Assembly (NCBI GenBank): GCA_037157565.1
Contig: JAZHRO010000063.1
Coordinates: forward strand, 151,454,501 to 151,518,500
DNA: 64,000 nucleotides
Direction of reading: 5' to 3'
Source of the DNA: Thalassia testudinum
Lineage: Eukaryota; Streptophyta; Magnoliopsida; Alismatales; Hydrocharitaceae
Translations under genes and position numbers: made by a program
Part shown: in pieces, positions 45,081 through 57,653 of the stretch
How positions within the stretch are numbered: position 1 is the first letter of the stretch
Layout of the letters: the number at the start of each line of letters is the position of its first letter
The notes under the pieces: model-generated
Seen by the model: only the letters and a program-made list of their open reading frames with translations
The model's database searches: none
Told to the model about the DNA's origin: nothing

Positions 45081-46530
45081 TCAACTTCTCTTGGTCTGGT
45101 AATTCACAGAGACCACATCAAGATCCACACTACTAGACCAGCCAATACGGGAATGCACAAAACATGTACCCTAGGCAACAACCATTCCTGCATCAGCAAC
45201 AACCCTACTCTTTACACCAGCCGCTGCACCAAGCTGCCAGTCACCCTCCAAAGCAGGCTGATCCTTTGGAGGCACTGAAAGAGGAGCTGCAAGAATCAAT
45301 AAAGAAATCTACACAAGATAGCTTGCAGATTATGAAGATGATGACTGATCAGATATAGATTATACAGAACACGCAAAACCAGCTGTTGCAGGAGCATAGG
45401 ACTCAGGGAGCCTTGCCCTCCCAACCTGTCTCGAATCCTCGATATGTGCAGAACGAAGGCGCCCTACCTAGGTTTCAAGCACCGCAGGGACAGGCACACG
45501 CCATATTACAGGCGTCTTCTACACCACCCGATTACATGCAAGGCCAGCCGCCTTTGCAGAACCCCGCATACTTTGCCCCTTTCGCTCCCCCACCTCCTCA
45601 TGGATAGGAAGACGATGCACATGCTGTCTCTTTGAGGAGAGAAAGGAAGACATTCAACCCAACACATAGGTAGGCAGGTCCTGATTTTTCCCACCCTTCG
45701 CTGCAGGCAAGTTCGACTCCATCTTAAGAGCTACCTGCAATAGATAAGGGTAAGAGGCCACTTGACCCTGAGATTCCCATCCCTTTTCCTGAGGCTCTGA
45801 CATGGAATGCAGTACAGAAAAAGGACACGCGAAATTTTGAGGATCTGAAATCAATGTTTAAGGAAGTACATATTCAGGTCCCCCTCCTCGAGGCAATCGA
45901 TCACATTCCTGCTGTCGCTAGGTTCTTCAAGGACTATTGTACCCCGAAGTGACAGCTGAGAATTGGACGACAGGCAGTACCGTCGAAAGAGGCTAGCATC
46001 GTGATTCTAGCCGACTTGCCACCGAAAAAGAAAGACCTTGGTACCCCACTTATATCCTACTTCTTGCAGGATTCTCCATTTGATTGGACCCTTCTAGATC
46101 TGGGTTTGTCCATCAACCTAACTCCCATTGCCGTATTTGATTGATTTCGATTTGGGGAGTTGAAGCCCACCTTGGTCATGATTTAGCTGGCTGATAGATC
46201 AGTCAAAACATCAAGGGGTGTGGTTGAGAACGTGATAGTGAAAGTCTGTGGATTCTGCTTTCCCGCAGACTTTTTCGTTCTCGATATGGAAGTCCCTCCT
46301 AATCTCTGAGATGCACCAATTATTTTGGGTTGCCCATTTCTAGCGACAGCTCGAGCGAACATTGATTGTGCATCCCAGTGTATGGAGATAGCTCTAAGCA
46401 ATGAGCGACTTTGACTTGACATATTCAGGGCAGCAAAGAATTTCGACTGTGATCGAATAGAGGATGGTGAAGACGAAGATTCGGCATACTGTGGTAACAT
46501 TGGGCTCCTTTGTGATGACCCAATGTCTTA
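45081..46530 (+). pseudogene. Gag C-terminus and protease remnant of H
   Basis: One frame carries the end of an Athila gag (a Gln/Pro-rich linker with LHQQQPYSLHQP from about 45185) and then the protease region. The protease site reads LLDLGLSINLTP (about 46085-46120), where E has [10 protein letters not shown]. The domain end [16 protein letters not shown] (about 46321-46368) is clear. At least nine in-frame stops interrupt it, mostly TAG or TGA where E-type relatives have Gln or Arg codons, as expected from C-to-T change. It is not functional. Confidence 0.85.
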
Positions 46531-48391
46531 ATCGTCTGTACTATCAGGGTTCTTGGACCTCGATCCACACGGGACTGAGACCACTGCACTACACATATCT
46601 CCCCGAGGATCTGACTGTTTAGGGTGTGCTTCTGACCACAGCACCCCTAAATCCAGCTATCCTGATCCACACATTACTGAATCGCCCCTGTTGTTGCAGG
46701 AGGATGTGACCACAACTAACGGGTTTCCCGTTAACGCAGTCACAACAGATTATTTCACAGGAAGTGACTCAGCGGGAATTCACGTGCATATGGATCAGCA
46801 GATTCTCACCCTCCAGTTTGCTCCTCCCACTCCCATTTCCGACTCTGACACACCCCTGATTGAATTGAAGCCCTTACCTGACTCACTCAAGTATGTGTTC
46901 TTGGGAGAAAGTGAGACATACCGAGTCATTATCAATTCCCACTTAACCCAAGAATAAGAGCACCAATTGATTTCTATGCTGTAAGACCATAGGGCTGCTA
47001 TCGGGTGGAGTATTGCTGATCTCTGCGGTATTCGTCCCTTGTATTGCACTCATCACATTTACACGGATGAGGGGGTGAAACCTTCAAGACAACCCCAAAG
47101 ATGGCTTAACCTGAATATGCTGGAGGTTGTTAAGAAGGAGATCATCAAATGGCTGGATGCAGGTATTGTATACCCAATCTCGGACAACCAGTGGGTGAGT
47201 CTAATTCAGATAGTGCTCAAGAATGCAGGACTCACCGTCGTAAAAAATGATAAGGGAGAATCCATCCCAACCCGCACTGCGACATCTTGGCGGGTCTGCA
47301 TCGACTATAGGAAATTGAACACGGCTACCCAGAAGGATCACTTTCCTTTGCCTTTCAATGATCAGATCTTGGAACAGTTAGCTGGACGCAGTTTCTTTTG
47401 CTTTCTGGATGGATACTTCGGGTATAATCAAGTAGCAATTAGCCTGGAAGATCAAGACAAGACCACATTCACATGCCCCTTTGGAACATTAACTTTCAAG
47501 CAGAAGCCCTTTGGCTTCTGCAACGCACCAGCGACATTTCAGCATTGCATGATGGCCATCTTCTCTGACATGATTGGGGACTATGTGGAGGTATTCATGG
47601 ATGACTTCTCCATTTTCGGAGATGATTTTGCATCTTGTCTTGATAACCTCACCATGATCTTGAAATAGTGTATTGAGGTAAACCTAGTACTATCCTGGGA
47701 GAAAAGCCATTTCATGGTGAGAGATGGCATAGTACTAGGGCATAGGATCTCCAAAAATGGACTCGAGGTCGATCGAGCTAAATCTGAAATTATTTCCCAC
47801 TTACCGCCACCTAGCTCGGTCAAGCAGATCAGATCATTCTTTGGTCACATCGACTTCTATAAGAGATTTATACGCGATTTCTCGAAAATTGCACGGCCTT
47901 TGACGAATCTCCTTATTGCCAATGTCCCATTTGAATTCGACACCTCGTGTCTCAGTGCCTTCAATCTTTACGAAGCACTGTCCCTAATTCCCCAATTCTC
48001 CAACCACCCAACTGGTCGCTCGATTTTGAGATGATGTGCGACGCTTTTGATTTTTCCGTCGGTGCTGTTTTAAGCCAGCGTCGGGAGAAACAACCCTTCG
48101 TCAAATACTATGCTAGCAAGACGCTGAATGAGGCTCAGCGCAATTACACTGTCACCAAAAAGGAACTGCTAGCAGTAGTATTTGGGTTGGAGAAATTCAG
48201 ATCTTACGTATTAGGGTCTGAGGTCATCATTTTCGCTGACCACTCTGCCCTCCGGCATTTGTTGGCAAAGAAGGATGCCAAACCACAACTCATCAGATGG
48301 ATCCTTCTATTGCAGGAATTTGATATCAAAATCCGTGACAAGGTCGGAAAGCAGAATGTTGTGGCGGATCACCTATCTAGACTGGACCCAA
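46531..48391 (+). pseudogene. Reverse transcriptase and RNase H of H, decayed
   Basis: RT motifs are in order: [11 protein letters not shown] (about 47290), FCFLDGY (47398-47418), NAPATFQHCM (47522-47551) and the catalytic FMDDFS box (47596-47613). The RT core is an open run of 209 residues, well kept for so decayed an element. A stop near 47666 separates the connection domain, and a one-base shift between 47960 and 48000 moves to the RNase H frame ([44 protein letters not shown]). Replacements such as FLDGYFGYNQ and FGFCNAP fit C-to-T change. The Athila affinity is based on general family knowledge. Confidence 0.88.
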
Positions 48392-49749
48392 ACCACATTC
48401 CTTATTCCCTGCCTATCCACGAGCAATTTTCGGATGAATCTCTTTTGGCAGTTCATTTTGTTGAGTTCCCCTGGTACGCGGATATCGCGAACTACCTTGC
48501 CATAGGCAAGATTCCCGCGAACCTATCCAAGGACCAGAAACTCAAATTCACTGTAGAAGCCAAATACTACCTCTGGGATGACCCACTGCTCTTCCGCATT
48601 GGAGCGGATCAGATTATTCGAAGATGCATCCCAGATTCAGAGATCCCCAATGTGTTATCTTTTTGCCACAATGATGCTTGTGGTGGTCATTTCTCAGGAC
48701 GGAAAACCGTTGCAAAAATTTTGCAGTCGGGATCTTTCTGGCCAACCATCTTCAGAGATACACACGAATATGGCTAATACTGCAAACGATGCCAGTCAGT
48801 CGATTCTATGACCAGGAGAGACATGATGCCACTCTAGCCCATCATAGTTGTAGAAGTGTTTGATGTCTGGGTTATCAATTTTTTGGGTCCTTTTCCGAAC
48901 TCGCATGGCTTCGAGTACACATTACTAGCTATTGACTATGTCTCGAAGTGGGTCGAGGCCATCCCGGCGAGACGGGCTGATCGTAAGACCGTCATTTCTT
49001 TCGTATGACAGTATATCTTCACGAGATTCGGAATACCTCACTCTCTGATTAGCGACGAGGGAAGCCACTTCATCCACTCCCATTTTAGGTCATTACTAAA
49101 GAAATACGAAGTACATCACCGTATAGCCACCCTGTATCACTTGCAGACCAATGGGTAGGCTGAAGTGTCTAACTGTTAGATCAAGCTGATTCTCCAGAAA
49201 ATGGTTAGACCAGACAGGAAGGACTGGTCCGACAAATTAGTTGATGCACTCTGGGCATATCGGACAGCATACAAGGCGCCACTCGGAATGTCACCATATC
49301 GCATGGTATATGGCAAGGTTTGTCACCTTCTTGGACACCACGCCTTTTAGGCAGTGCGAAAATGTAACCTTGACCTTGATGCAGGAGGTCAAGAATGGAA
49401 ACTCCAGCTCAGCGAATTAGAAGAGATTCGGCGGGAGGCCTATGAGTACGCATTGATATACAAGGACAAGACCAAGGCCTCTCATGACCGGCATATCCAG
49501 AGGAAAGCATTCACGCCCAACCAGCAAGTCTGGTTATTCGATTCACAGTTAAAACTTTTCGCAAGGAAGCTCAAGTCCAAGTGGACTGGCCCGTATGTTG
49601 TGATTCACCCATATCCTAATGGGGCAGTCCAGATCAGGGACCCAAAATCTGGGCATATATCTATAGTAAATGGCCAGAGCCTCAAGCCATTTTTGGCCCA
49701 GGAACCTCCTCCACCTGATGAGATTGTTCATCTTATTGAGGACGTGTGA
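48392..49749 (+). pseudogene. Integrase of H, decayed and lacking a catalytic Asp
   Basis: The HHCC finger begins FCHNDACGGHFS (about 48663) and its Cys pair is CKRCQ (about 48782-48796). In the core the first catalytic Asp reads Asn (VINFLGPF, about 48873-48896, against GIDFMGPF in E). The second is ISDEGSHF and the third lies in TNG-stop-AEVSN near 49150. At least six stops interrupt it. The C-terminal part (49354-49749), with KSKWTGPYVV, is an open 131-residue frame. The pol stop is directly followed by the AGCTGGAGGCGTTAAACTCA motif. Confidence 0.85.
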
Positions 49750-51768
49750 TTGAATGCTTGCCTAGCTGGAGGCGTTAAACTCAGCACATATAGATAGCAT
49801 CTATCTCACATTCCACCATCATTTATACATAACCATTTTTATATATAGCATATTTTTCTTTTAGTATATTTCCTTTTTGTATATTGCATGCTGACAGGAT
49901 GGCCAGTGCTAAGTATCATTTCAGGAGCAATTACAAGTGATTTCTACCCATTCTCTCCCTACTGTCTATTTTCTTTTATATTCATGCATGAGGACATGCA
50001 AGAACTTAGGCATGGGGGGGTAGATACAACAAAACTGAAAATTTTTATACCAACATTTAGGAAAACCTTGGAGCTGCATGTCAAACGTACTTTAGGACCC
50101 TAAATAAAAGAACAACCGACTCCACCTCCAATGCTCGCATTAGAGCTAGAAATCGTCTGCAACAGCCATTTTCGACTCACCCGCTCACCTCTTGTTCTAA
50201 ATTTAGGGTCAAGCTGATTGTAACCTGACAAGGAAATTTTACGAAGTACAAATTATACGAGGTCACTTGTTCATAGCATATATACATATTGCATTCATTA
50301 ATAAGATTATTTTATTAAGAGGATGCATTAGGGATTTTATCCTCTAGTTGATTCCTGCATTCTAGAATCTAGTACAATTTTTCACACACATGTAGAATTT
50401 GCAATGGATTCACTGTGAAGGATGATAAACGTCTTTAGTCTGTCGAGAAGAAGCAGTGCTTCTTTTCCTGAACCCCTGGATAGTGTTTTGGGAGTCAGGT
50501 AGATTTTCCTCCCAAAATCCACCAAATAGTGTGAGATGAGAGTAGAGTATACTGGTGCTCTAAGATTAGTGCAAGGAATCTAGAGTCCTAGATAATTAGG
50601 TGATGATACTCTGAGATTAGACACAGTTTTCGCTCTCGGTTCCTGCATATACATTTTGTGCGAAATTTTGAGAGCCACCAAATAAGTCAAATACGCGAAG
50701 AGCGAGTTTTCATAAAGCTAGGGCTAAGGTGGATGGTTACAACCTTTCTTTATGGAATCCTCGGCTGAAGGAGGGTATTGATGTCAAGGTCAGAAATACA
50801 CCGTCCTATCCATCTCTCCCGGTGCCGTGAGTAGGCACTTCCACCAAATAAGCCACCCAATGTCTCTTGAGTACCACCAATCCCTAATAATGCCTCCTCA
50901 ATAAAGTTCATGGATGTGTGCTACTTGTGTATATGTTGGAAAAAAAATGATGAAAAGAAAAGAACTTCAAAAGAGAAAAAAATTAGAAAAAGAAGAAAAA
51001 GCAAAGAGTAGAAAAGAGTGAATATTTACCGTTTATTCCAGTTGCATTGAGGTAATACCACCAAATAAATTTGAGATCCACCAAATATGGCCTTAACCTA
51101 CCTCTCTTGTGTTTCTGATCGCCGAATACTGGCTAAGGAATTCCAACTTAGTGTTAGGGTTATGGAAACTCAATTAAAGTGTTAATGCCAAGTGAGACCA
51201 CCAAATACAGGTCATATGTGTGAATCTGGTGAGATTGTGAGCTCTAAGAAAAAGAACAAAAAAAGAAAAGAAAAAGAAAAAGAAAAAGAGAAAGAGAGAA
51301 TGAATACAAAGGAACCAGGAGAGAGCATAGTTTTTCTCGTCTTTCTCTGAGTTGAGTTACTTAGTAGTCTGGCAATCTAGATTCTAAAATACTAATCTCT
51401 ATGTAGCACCAAGTGAGAGTGAGCCACCGAATAAACATCTGTACCCCTCAAAGATTCTCTACCTAAGCCTAAAGCTGGGGTGGAATTCATAGAATATTTT
51501 GAATACCTCGAGGGAGGAAGTCTGCCTATCCCACTAGAATTTTACTGGGGGTCAAGTACAGGCTTTAGAGGTGTATCAGTTTTTCACTCGAATCCGTTGC
51601 AAAAGCTACATAGCTGCACTTTCACGATTGTCTGGATTTCTAGAGCATAGGATGAAAACAAAAAGGAGAAAATTCTCTAAGCATACACTTGATAAAATAA
51701 TAAGTCCCTTAGGGATCCTCGCTGTAAATAATTTCATCTTGCATTTGCTAGGGACTAGCAAGATTTAG
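49750..51768 (+). other. H 3' UTR with internal polypurine tract
   Basis: GCATGGGGGGGTAG (50010-50023), preceded by ATGAGGACATGCAAGAACTTAG, is the internal tract. CCACCAAATA recurs seven times between 50519 and 51433. No env-like ORF is visible. There are A-rich runs near 50940-51010 and 51240-51300. Confidence 0.6.
50519..51433 (+). repeat. Dispersed CCACCAAATA motif
   Basis: Exact copies start at 50519, 50675, 50841, 51058, 51078 and 51198. A one-mismatch copy (CCACCGAATA) is at 51424. Spacing is irregular (20-226 bases). All are in one orientation. Confidence 0.85.
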
Positions 51769-51779
51769 GCATACGGGTA
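51769..51779 (+). other. 3' polypurine tract of H (decayed)
   Basis: GCATACGGGTA precedes the LTR, against GCATGGGGGTA in A and D. Confidence 0.75.
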
Positions 51780-53981
51780 TGATTGCACAGCAATCATAGG
51801 TCTTAATTGACCTAAATTAGGCTAGGACTTAGCTAAGTTAGGGTTATTTGTGTATGCAAAAGCATTATCTGCATCTCTACTACTTTACTTTAGCTATGTA
51901 TAAAATAATGTTATAATGTGCTGATTAAGTGCATTATGTCGATTGCAGGCAATAAGCTGATCAGAAGCTGGATCTGGAGTAGGATCTAAAGCTGGATCAG
52001 GAATAATGGGTGTTGCAGCAGAGCTGGAGCAGAAGACTTAGATTAGATGTAGGAATAATGATGTAAAGGAGTCAAGGTTTGTTATTCTATTAAGTAGGAA
52101 TAAAGTAGTAAAATGTGAAGAGCTTAGGCCTATCCAAGCCCTAGGATAGCCTAGAGACTTCCCCCAAGCCTTAGCCACCCTTAGATTAGGTCACAGCACC
52201 CTAGGAAGGCCCAAAACCCTAGTTCCAACCCTTATCTGGATGTCCAGATAAGTTATAGGACGTCCAGAACCCTTAGCCAACTCCCACACACATCAAACCC
52301 ACTTCTGCAGTGCTATTGGACGTCCAGACACTTTGTCAGACTTCCAATTTCTGCAGAATACCCAAAACATAATCTAGAATTCCCCTTGACTCAGATTAGA
52401 CGTCCAAAACTGAAGTCTGGACTTTTGATTTTTGAGTATAAGTCATCTGATCATGTTTTTGGACGTTTGGAACTGGTCTCCAGTCCTTGTTTTGAGATTC
52501 AAGCCTTGATCTTGGATCTCTAGCTCCCTAACCTTAATCCCAACCCCATAGGAACCTAAATTAAGGTGTCCTAACCTTAGTACATCACCTCTAGGCCTAC
52601 CTAAGGACCTAATTAGGTCCTCACCAAACCCAATTGAGTTAGATCAAAGTGAATTACCATTACCTAAGCCAATTGAACTCATTGAGTCTAATTGAGCCCA
52701 GATCTCAACCCACACAAGTCCAATTGGACTTAGTGAGAGTCCAATTGACCTAAACCCAACCTAATTGCATTACTTCACTCTCAATTAGGTTCACACTCAT
52801 TCAATTAAACTTACGTTAAGTTTAATTACAATTTCCCCTTAGCAATTAGGGTTTGCAACCCTAATTCAGGGCATACACCTACCCAAACCCCTTAGGACCT
52901 AACCTAGACCTCTTAGACACCTAGGGCACGACCACACACACACACACACACACACCCATTCACGTGCACACACTCCTCTAGAGTTCTCTAGAACTCTCTT
53001 GGAGTGGTGCCAACTCTTGGTTGCCAAATTTACCAACTAAGAGGCATTCAATTCTTAGATCCATCAATGGTGGATCTAAGAAACCACCTCTCTCTCTCTT
53101 GGCCGGCCACTCTTGGACTCTCTCTAGAGAGCTCCACACTTCTCTAGAGAGACTCCCTTAGGTCTATAAAAAGACCTAAGGGGTGGCCATTTGCACCCAT
53201 CCACTCTTGGCCATACATGCTTGGCTCCATTCACATCCACCTCCACTTAGGCTAGCCACTACCATCTCCACTCCACCTCCATGAGTTGAGCACCACCATG
53301 AAGGACACCATCTCCACGCCAGGATGCTAGATCACTCCTCCAACCTCTCTCCAAGGGCCGGTCCAAGCTCCATTAGCCGCCCCTCATTCTCCTCCCAACC
53401 ACTCCAAGGCCATCGGAGCCCACCTCCGAATGCCCTCACTTTTTGATAGATTAGTAGCTAGCTCTTTACATTTATTGCTTCTATTTACTGCTTAGTAGTG
53501 TAGTTCTTATTCTCCCCTAATGATGCATGCAAAATCCCCCCATAGATTCCTGTATGCAATTATTTTCTGCTAGCTAGTTTTATGTTTTCAAGCTTTCCTT
53601 TACAAGCTTTCCTCTACAATCCATGTTGCAAACATCCTCTGAATGAATGAATAAAAGATATATTTTTGTACATATCTCTATGTTTAAAATCACCATGAGC
53701 TTATTGATTGTAAAATATTTCGTTTGATTAATGTTGCCTGCTTTTCATTATCATCAATTGCAACTAAGCATATCGTGTTTAAATACGTAATAACCATAAA
53801 CCGCCATGCGACTGTAAACAAGTAGAGAGAAAGATCGATTTTAGATTTGAATAAACGCCTCCTAGAGATAAACGATTAGGACTCAAGTCTCGTTATCTTT
53901 TTATAAATATTTTTGTTTGATCGTATTGCGCACTATATTATTACGCTTTTCCTATCAAAATGCAATTTACGAGATACAACA
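51780..53981 (+). repeat. 3' LTR of element H
   Basis: It is 2202 bases, opening TGATTGCACAGCAATCA and ending GATACAACA. It has a single promoter unit with an intact TATA box, more GACGTC words than the 5' LTR, and a (CA)n run near 52931-52954. Confidence 0.92.
53155..53182 (+). promoter_or_regulatory. TATA box as the loop of a perfect 10-bp inverted repeat (H 3' LTR)
   Basis: The left arm CCCTTAGGTC is 53155-53164, the loop TATAAAAA 53165-53172 and the right arm GACCTAAGGG 53173-53182. The arms pair perfectly. Confidence 0.85.
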
Positions 53982-54099
53982 CTACACTTTGCTTTCAATA
54001 AAGGTACCTTTCGGTTTGAACTGTTACTCGAATCATCCTCCTTCATTACCATAAGAATAAAGTGAAACTAATATTGAACTTTAGACCTTTGATGCAAAG
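53982..54099. other. Unassigned flank right of element H
   Basis: 118 bases starting with the right CTACA copy. It would have been continuous with 41693-42098 before H inserted. No gene seen. Confidence 0.4.
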
Positions 54100-55306
54100 T
54101 GATGGTAACACCATCATGGGTCCTAATTAGCCAAAATTAGTTAGATTCAAATGATAAATGCTTATAAATGATCGTCTAATGATCATAATTCTGCACTAAT
54201 CAGATTGAGAAGAAGATAAGAAAACATGGTTAATTCTATTGTTTTAAAAACATATCATAAATGCAGATTAACCACGGAGTTACCAAGGGGTCAATTAAAG
54301 GTCAAAGAACTTAAAAGAACAAAAGTGGGCTCACAATGACTGAATCAGGGTTTCACGCATTTCGAGGACTAAAATAGGACTAAAAAACCTATGTATCAGC
54401 CACACTTTAGTTGAAAGGGTTCTAGTCAATATAAAATCAATTTAAACCTCCTAAAATTCATGGGAAAATATTTTATGAGGTTTGGTGCCTTTGGATTGGC
54501 CATTTAAATCCATTTTGACCTAGCATAGAGATTCAGATGGGAATTTACATTGATTTGGGCTCCCCTAGTCAAATGTGATAAAACTCAAATCCAAGTTTAG
54601 CATTAGATTCCTTAGGTCTAAATTAGATTAACACCAAAATTTGGACTCAATTAGAGTCCATCTTGACCTAGTTTGGACTTCTACCCTTAGAATCTTTGTT
54701 CTTCACATTTAAACCCCTAGGTTCTATGTTTTATTACCAAAATGCCCTTAAATTATCATCATCTTCACAAAAAGGTCCCTGCTGCCATTATCATGTGAAC
54801 AAAACCTTAAGACTCGAACCCGCCGACTTTGAGTGAGGATTTCTCGATCGTTTCTCACTCAAATCTCTCCATACTTAGATAGATTACTTCCAAGAAGATC
54901 CCCTACACATTGAGCCATCTCACGAGAGCCAAAAACTACCCATCACCACCAGCAAACACCATGTTTTCAATGTGGATTCCTTATGAAAATCGTAAGGAAT
55001 TCGCACTGATTTCGTACAATTTGATGTTGCAGCACCCTCTATATAAATTCTAGGTTGTTCCATGGCCAAGATTAGCTAGGTTTTAGGCCAAATCGACTCT
55101 TCTCCTCCTTCTCCAGTTGTCTCCGACCTAAGCTTTGGTGAGCTTCTTCAACCTCCTTCCTCCAACCACTCAACAGACAAATCAAGTGGCTCAACCTCTT
55201 CCTCTCCTTCTGCTTCTCACATACCAAAGTAGAAGGACCTATCCCCTTCATCCTCGTTGTCCCACCTTGCTAGAGAATTCATCTAATTCATGTCCAACAA
55301 GGCAAG
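54100..55306 (+). mobile_element. Truncated LTR G3 (family III, 5' part)
   Basis: It starts with the palindrome TGATGGTAACACCATCA and follows G1 (ACCACGGAGTTA, TTTCACGCATTTCGAG). A TATATAAA box is at 55040-55047. It stops where G4 begins. The reverse complement of 54809-54818 (GGTTCGAGTC) looks like a B box, without an A box. Confidence 0.65.
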
Positions 55307-55983
55307 TGATGAGAGACTCATCATGATCTCTAATTACCCATAATTAACTAGTCTTTCTAGTTAATTAGCTAGGGATATGAGTATATATGGGCTAATTATA
55401 AAATAAGGGATATATAGTAAAGGACCTTAAAATAAGTTAAAAATGATATTTTATCATTCAAATAATAATATTAACAATTTGGTTAATAATTGGACTCGAG
55501 ATCTTATCAATCAATCCTCTAATTAATAAGTTAATTAACTTAAGCATAATATATATATAAGTATATAATAACTTAAGTAACTTTACCTAATTTAATAAAT
55601 TAACCTAAAAAGGTCAAAAATGTAAATTCAAGGTCTAAACATAATATTTACCTTATTTATAATCACATATAAAAGGTTGAAAAAGATCTAAGATAAAATA
55701 AACCTTTAAAACCTGAGTTTACATTTAGATCCTTATTACTCATTTCAATCAGGCCCCTAATTCTCATATAGGTCCTTAGGTTTCATTGCATAAAGGTCCC
55801 TATCTTCTTCTTCTTCTTCCTCCTTCAGCCAGTTGAACGGCTGACGACAGAAGGTGCTTCCACCGCTCGATCACCACACATCCGACGTCATTCCACCTTC
55901 TCCAAGCTCCTAGAGCTTGCGCTACCATCCCATTCTCATCCATCGATCTAGATGATTCTTGTTCGTCACGCTTTTGTGCGGTT
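55307..55983 (+). mobile_element. Truncated LTR G4 (family III, 5' part)
   Basis: It starts with the palindrome TGATGAGAGACTCATCA, then AT-rich U3. It is cut by element E at 55984; its other part may lie beyond the window. Confidence 0.6.
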
Positions 55984-56174
55984 TGTTAAAAGATAATATC
56001 GTGTTGTAGTATAGCCGCGAAAGCGTTCAAAACAAATAAAGATTTTTATTACTCGAAAACCGGAGTATCCGAGGTCGAACACAGGGAGCAATCTCAGTAC
56101 TTTGGAAAACCCAAGAATACAACTGTTACACGCAAATATAATTGATTCAAAGAGTTTTTAGAAAAAGTAGAATT

Positions 56175-56202
56175 AGACGTCTGATTTATGTATCAGACGT
56201 CT
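56175..56202. other. Perfect 10-bp inverted repeat around GACGTC near the E LTR end
   Basis: AGACGTCTGA (56175-56184) and TCAGACGTCT (56193-56202) with an 8-base loop. F has a decayed version near 23849-23874. Each arm has a self-complementary GACGTC core. Confidence 0.8.
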
Positions 56203-57645
56203 TAAATGTGATCTTTCTTCCTTCTTCTCCTTTCTGCTTCTGTATCTTTCCTTCTGCTTTGCCGTTCCGATCTCTTTGCAATCTTCCCTTGTCCTTCTTC
56301 TTCTTCTCTGCGAAGACTTCTAATCTTTCTGTTTTCCTTCTCCTGCGAAGGCTTCTTTCTTCTTCTTCTATCTTCTTCTTTGGCTTGCTTTTCGTTCTTC
56401 TGCAGCGGCCAAGTCCTTCTCCTGCGAACAGGAGCAAAACCTAACCCTTCTCCCACTACCCGCACGTCTCTCTCTCTCAAGCAATTCACTCAGAGCCGCT
56501 CTCCCAGAGCCACAAGCATTAATCGGGTCGGATCGTACCCGGGACCAGGCGCACCTGAAGGTGGTGTGATGCGCGAGGAGTGCGTAGGTCTAGGTCGGGT
56601 CGGATCCGCCAAGTCCGCGTGGTCAGGCCGCGGACGAGGCGGGTGTGGGGTCAGTGAGGGACCTCACCCCTGTGCTTTCGAGGCAGTAAAGCTATATCAC
56701 AAAAACTCTTTATACCATACCTGTGCCTTGAGATTCCACGATGTGGGACTAAACGTTCCTCCCTTCCTTTGCGCACGCCCGCAGACTCTCGTGTGCAATT
56801 GCCCACGCTGAAGGCCCTGCTGGTGCTCCCTGCTGAACTCAGTCACTTCGCGACACTTGCGAGAGCCAGCTGCACCTGCCGCCTGGGAAGCCTGACGCCT
56901 GCTGCTGCTCCAAGCTTCCTGCTGCTTCGGCTGTTAATGGCGGCCGGGGCGTTCACCTGAGATTCCACAGAACGGCCTATTGGCCCAATCAGAATAGCTG
57001 GAAACCTTCGCCGCAGCACGGCGAAGGCGGTGGGTGATGCTGCAGGTTGTCGGTCGGCCTAGGCGTGCGCGCCTAGGTCAACCTGTGGCCGGAGATGGTG
57101 GGTTGTTCGGGGGGTAGTTATGGAGGTCTGGAGTGGCAGTTGTGGGGTGGAGCGAGTTCCTGGTGGTGAGGCGGAGCTCACGAGGTGATTGGCGAGCCGT
57201 GTGGAGTGGCGGAGTGGTGTGGGCGGCTCGCCGGAGTGTGGTCGGAGGCGAGGAAGATGAAGGTGGTTAGGTACTGTCGAGAGATAATCAAGTAAAATAG
57301 TTGGGTTAAAAAAGGGAGGAGAGGATGGAGAACATATCTGGGGTTGTCTGGAGGGAAGGGAGGCGGCGGAGAAGACGGCTCGTAACTGCCGTCGTCGGGG
57401 AAGAAAGACCCTGAGGGAGGAAGCGGCGACGAAGACGAGGTCAGAAGCGCGCGCGCGCGGTACAGCGCGACGCGGGAGGAAGCGGCAGAGAGGACTCTGC
57501 TGCTGGTATGGCAGCAGAGCGACAATAAGGAGGGAAGGAGGTCGCCGGGGCTTGTGGGTCGTTTGGCCGGAGATGGGAGAGGGAGGAATTTGGAAGGGAT
57601 CTCCGTCAAAATCAAGCTTAGCCTGTTCGGCCGGAGTTGTGGGTT

Positions 57646-57653
57646 CTTATATA
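57646..57653 (-). promoter_or_regulatory. TATA box of E LTR
   Basis: TATATAAG on the minus strand, in CGCC...AACCC context. F has TATTTAAG at the same relative place. Confidence 0.68.

Larger units (their letters stand above)
42099..53981 (+). mobile_element. Element H: full-length but decayed Athila retrotransposon
   Basis: LTRs stand at both ends, with a perfect CTACA target duplication (42094-42098, 53982-53986) and a primer site, polypurine tracts and pol in the right order. Most of gag is missing and pol has many stops, so it cannot move by itself. The LTRs differ in length (2309 and 2202) partly because of a tandem duplication in the 5' one. Confidence 0.93.

Noticed and set aside
55135..57615. 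Leu/Ser/Pro-rich ORFs that could look like signal peptides
   Set aside because: They are in CT-rich LTR sequence downstream of TATA boxes, without domain or codon pattern.
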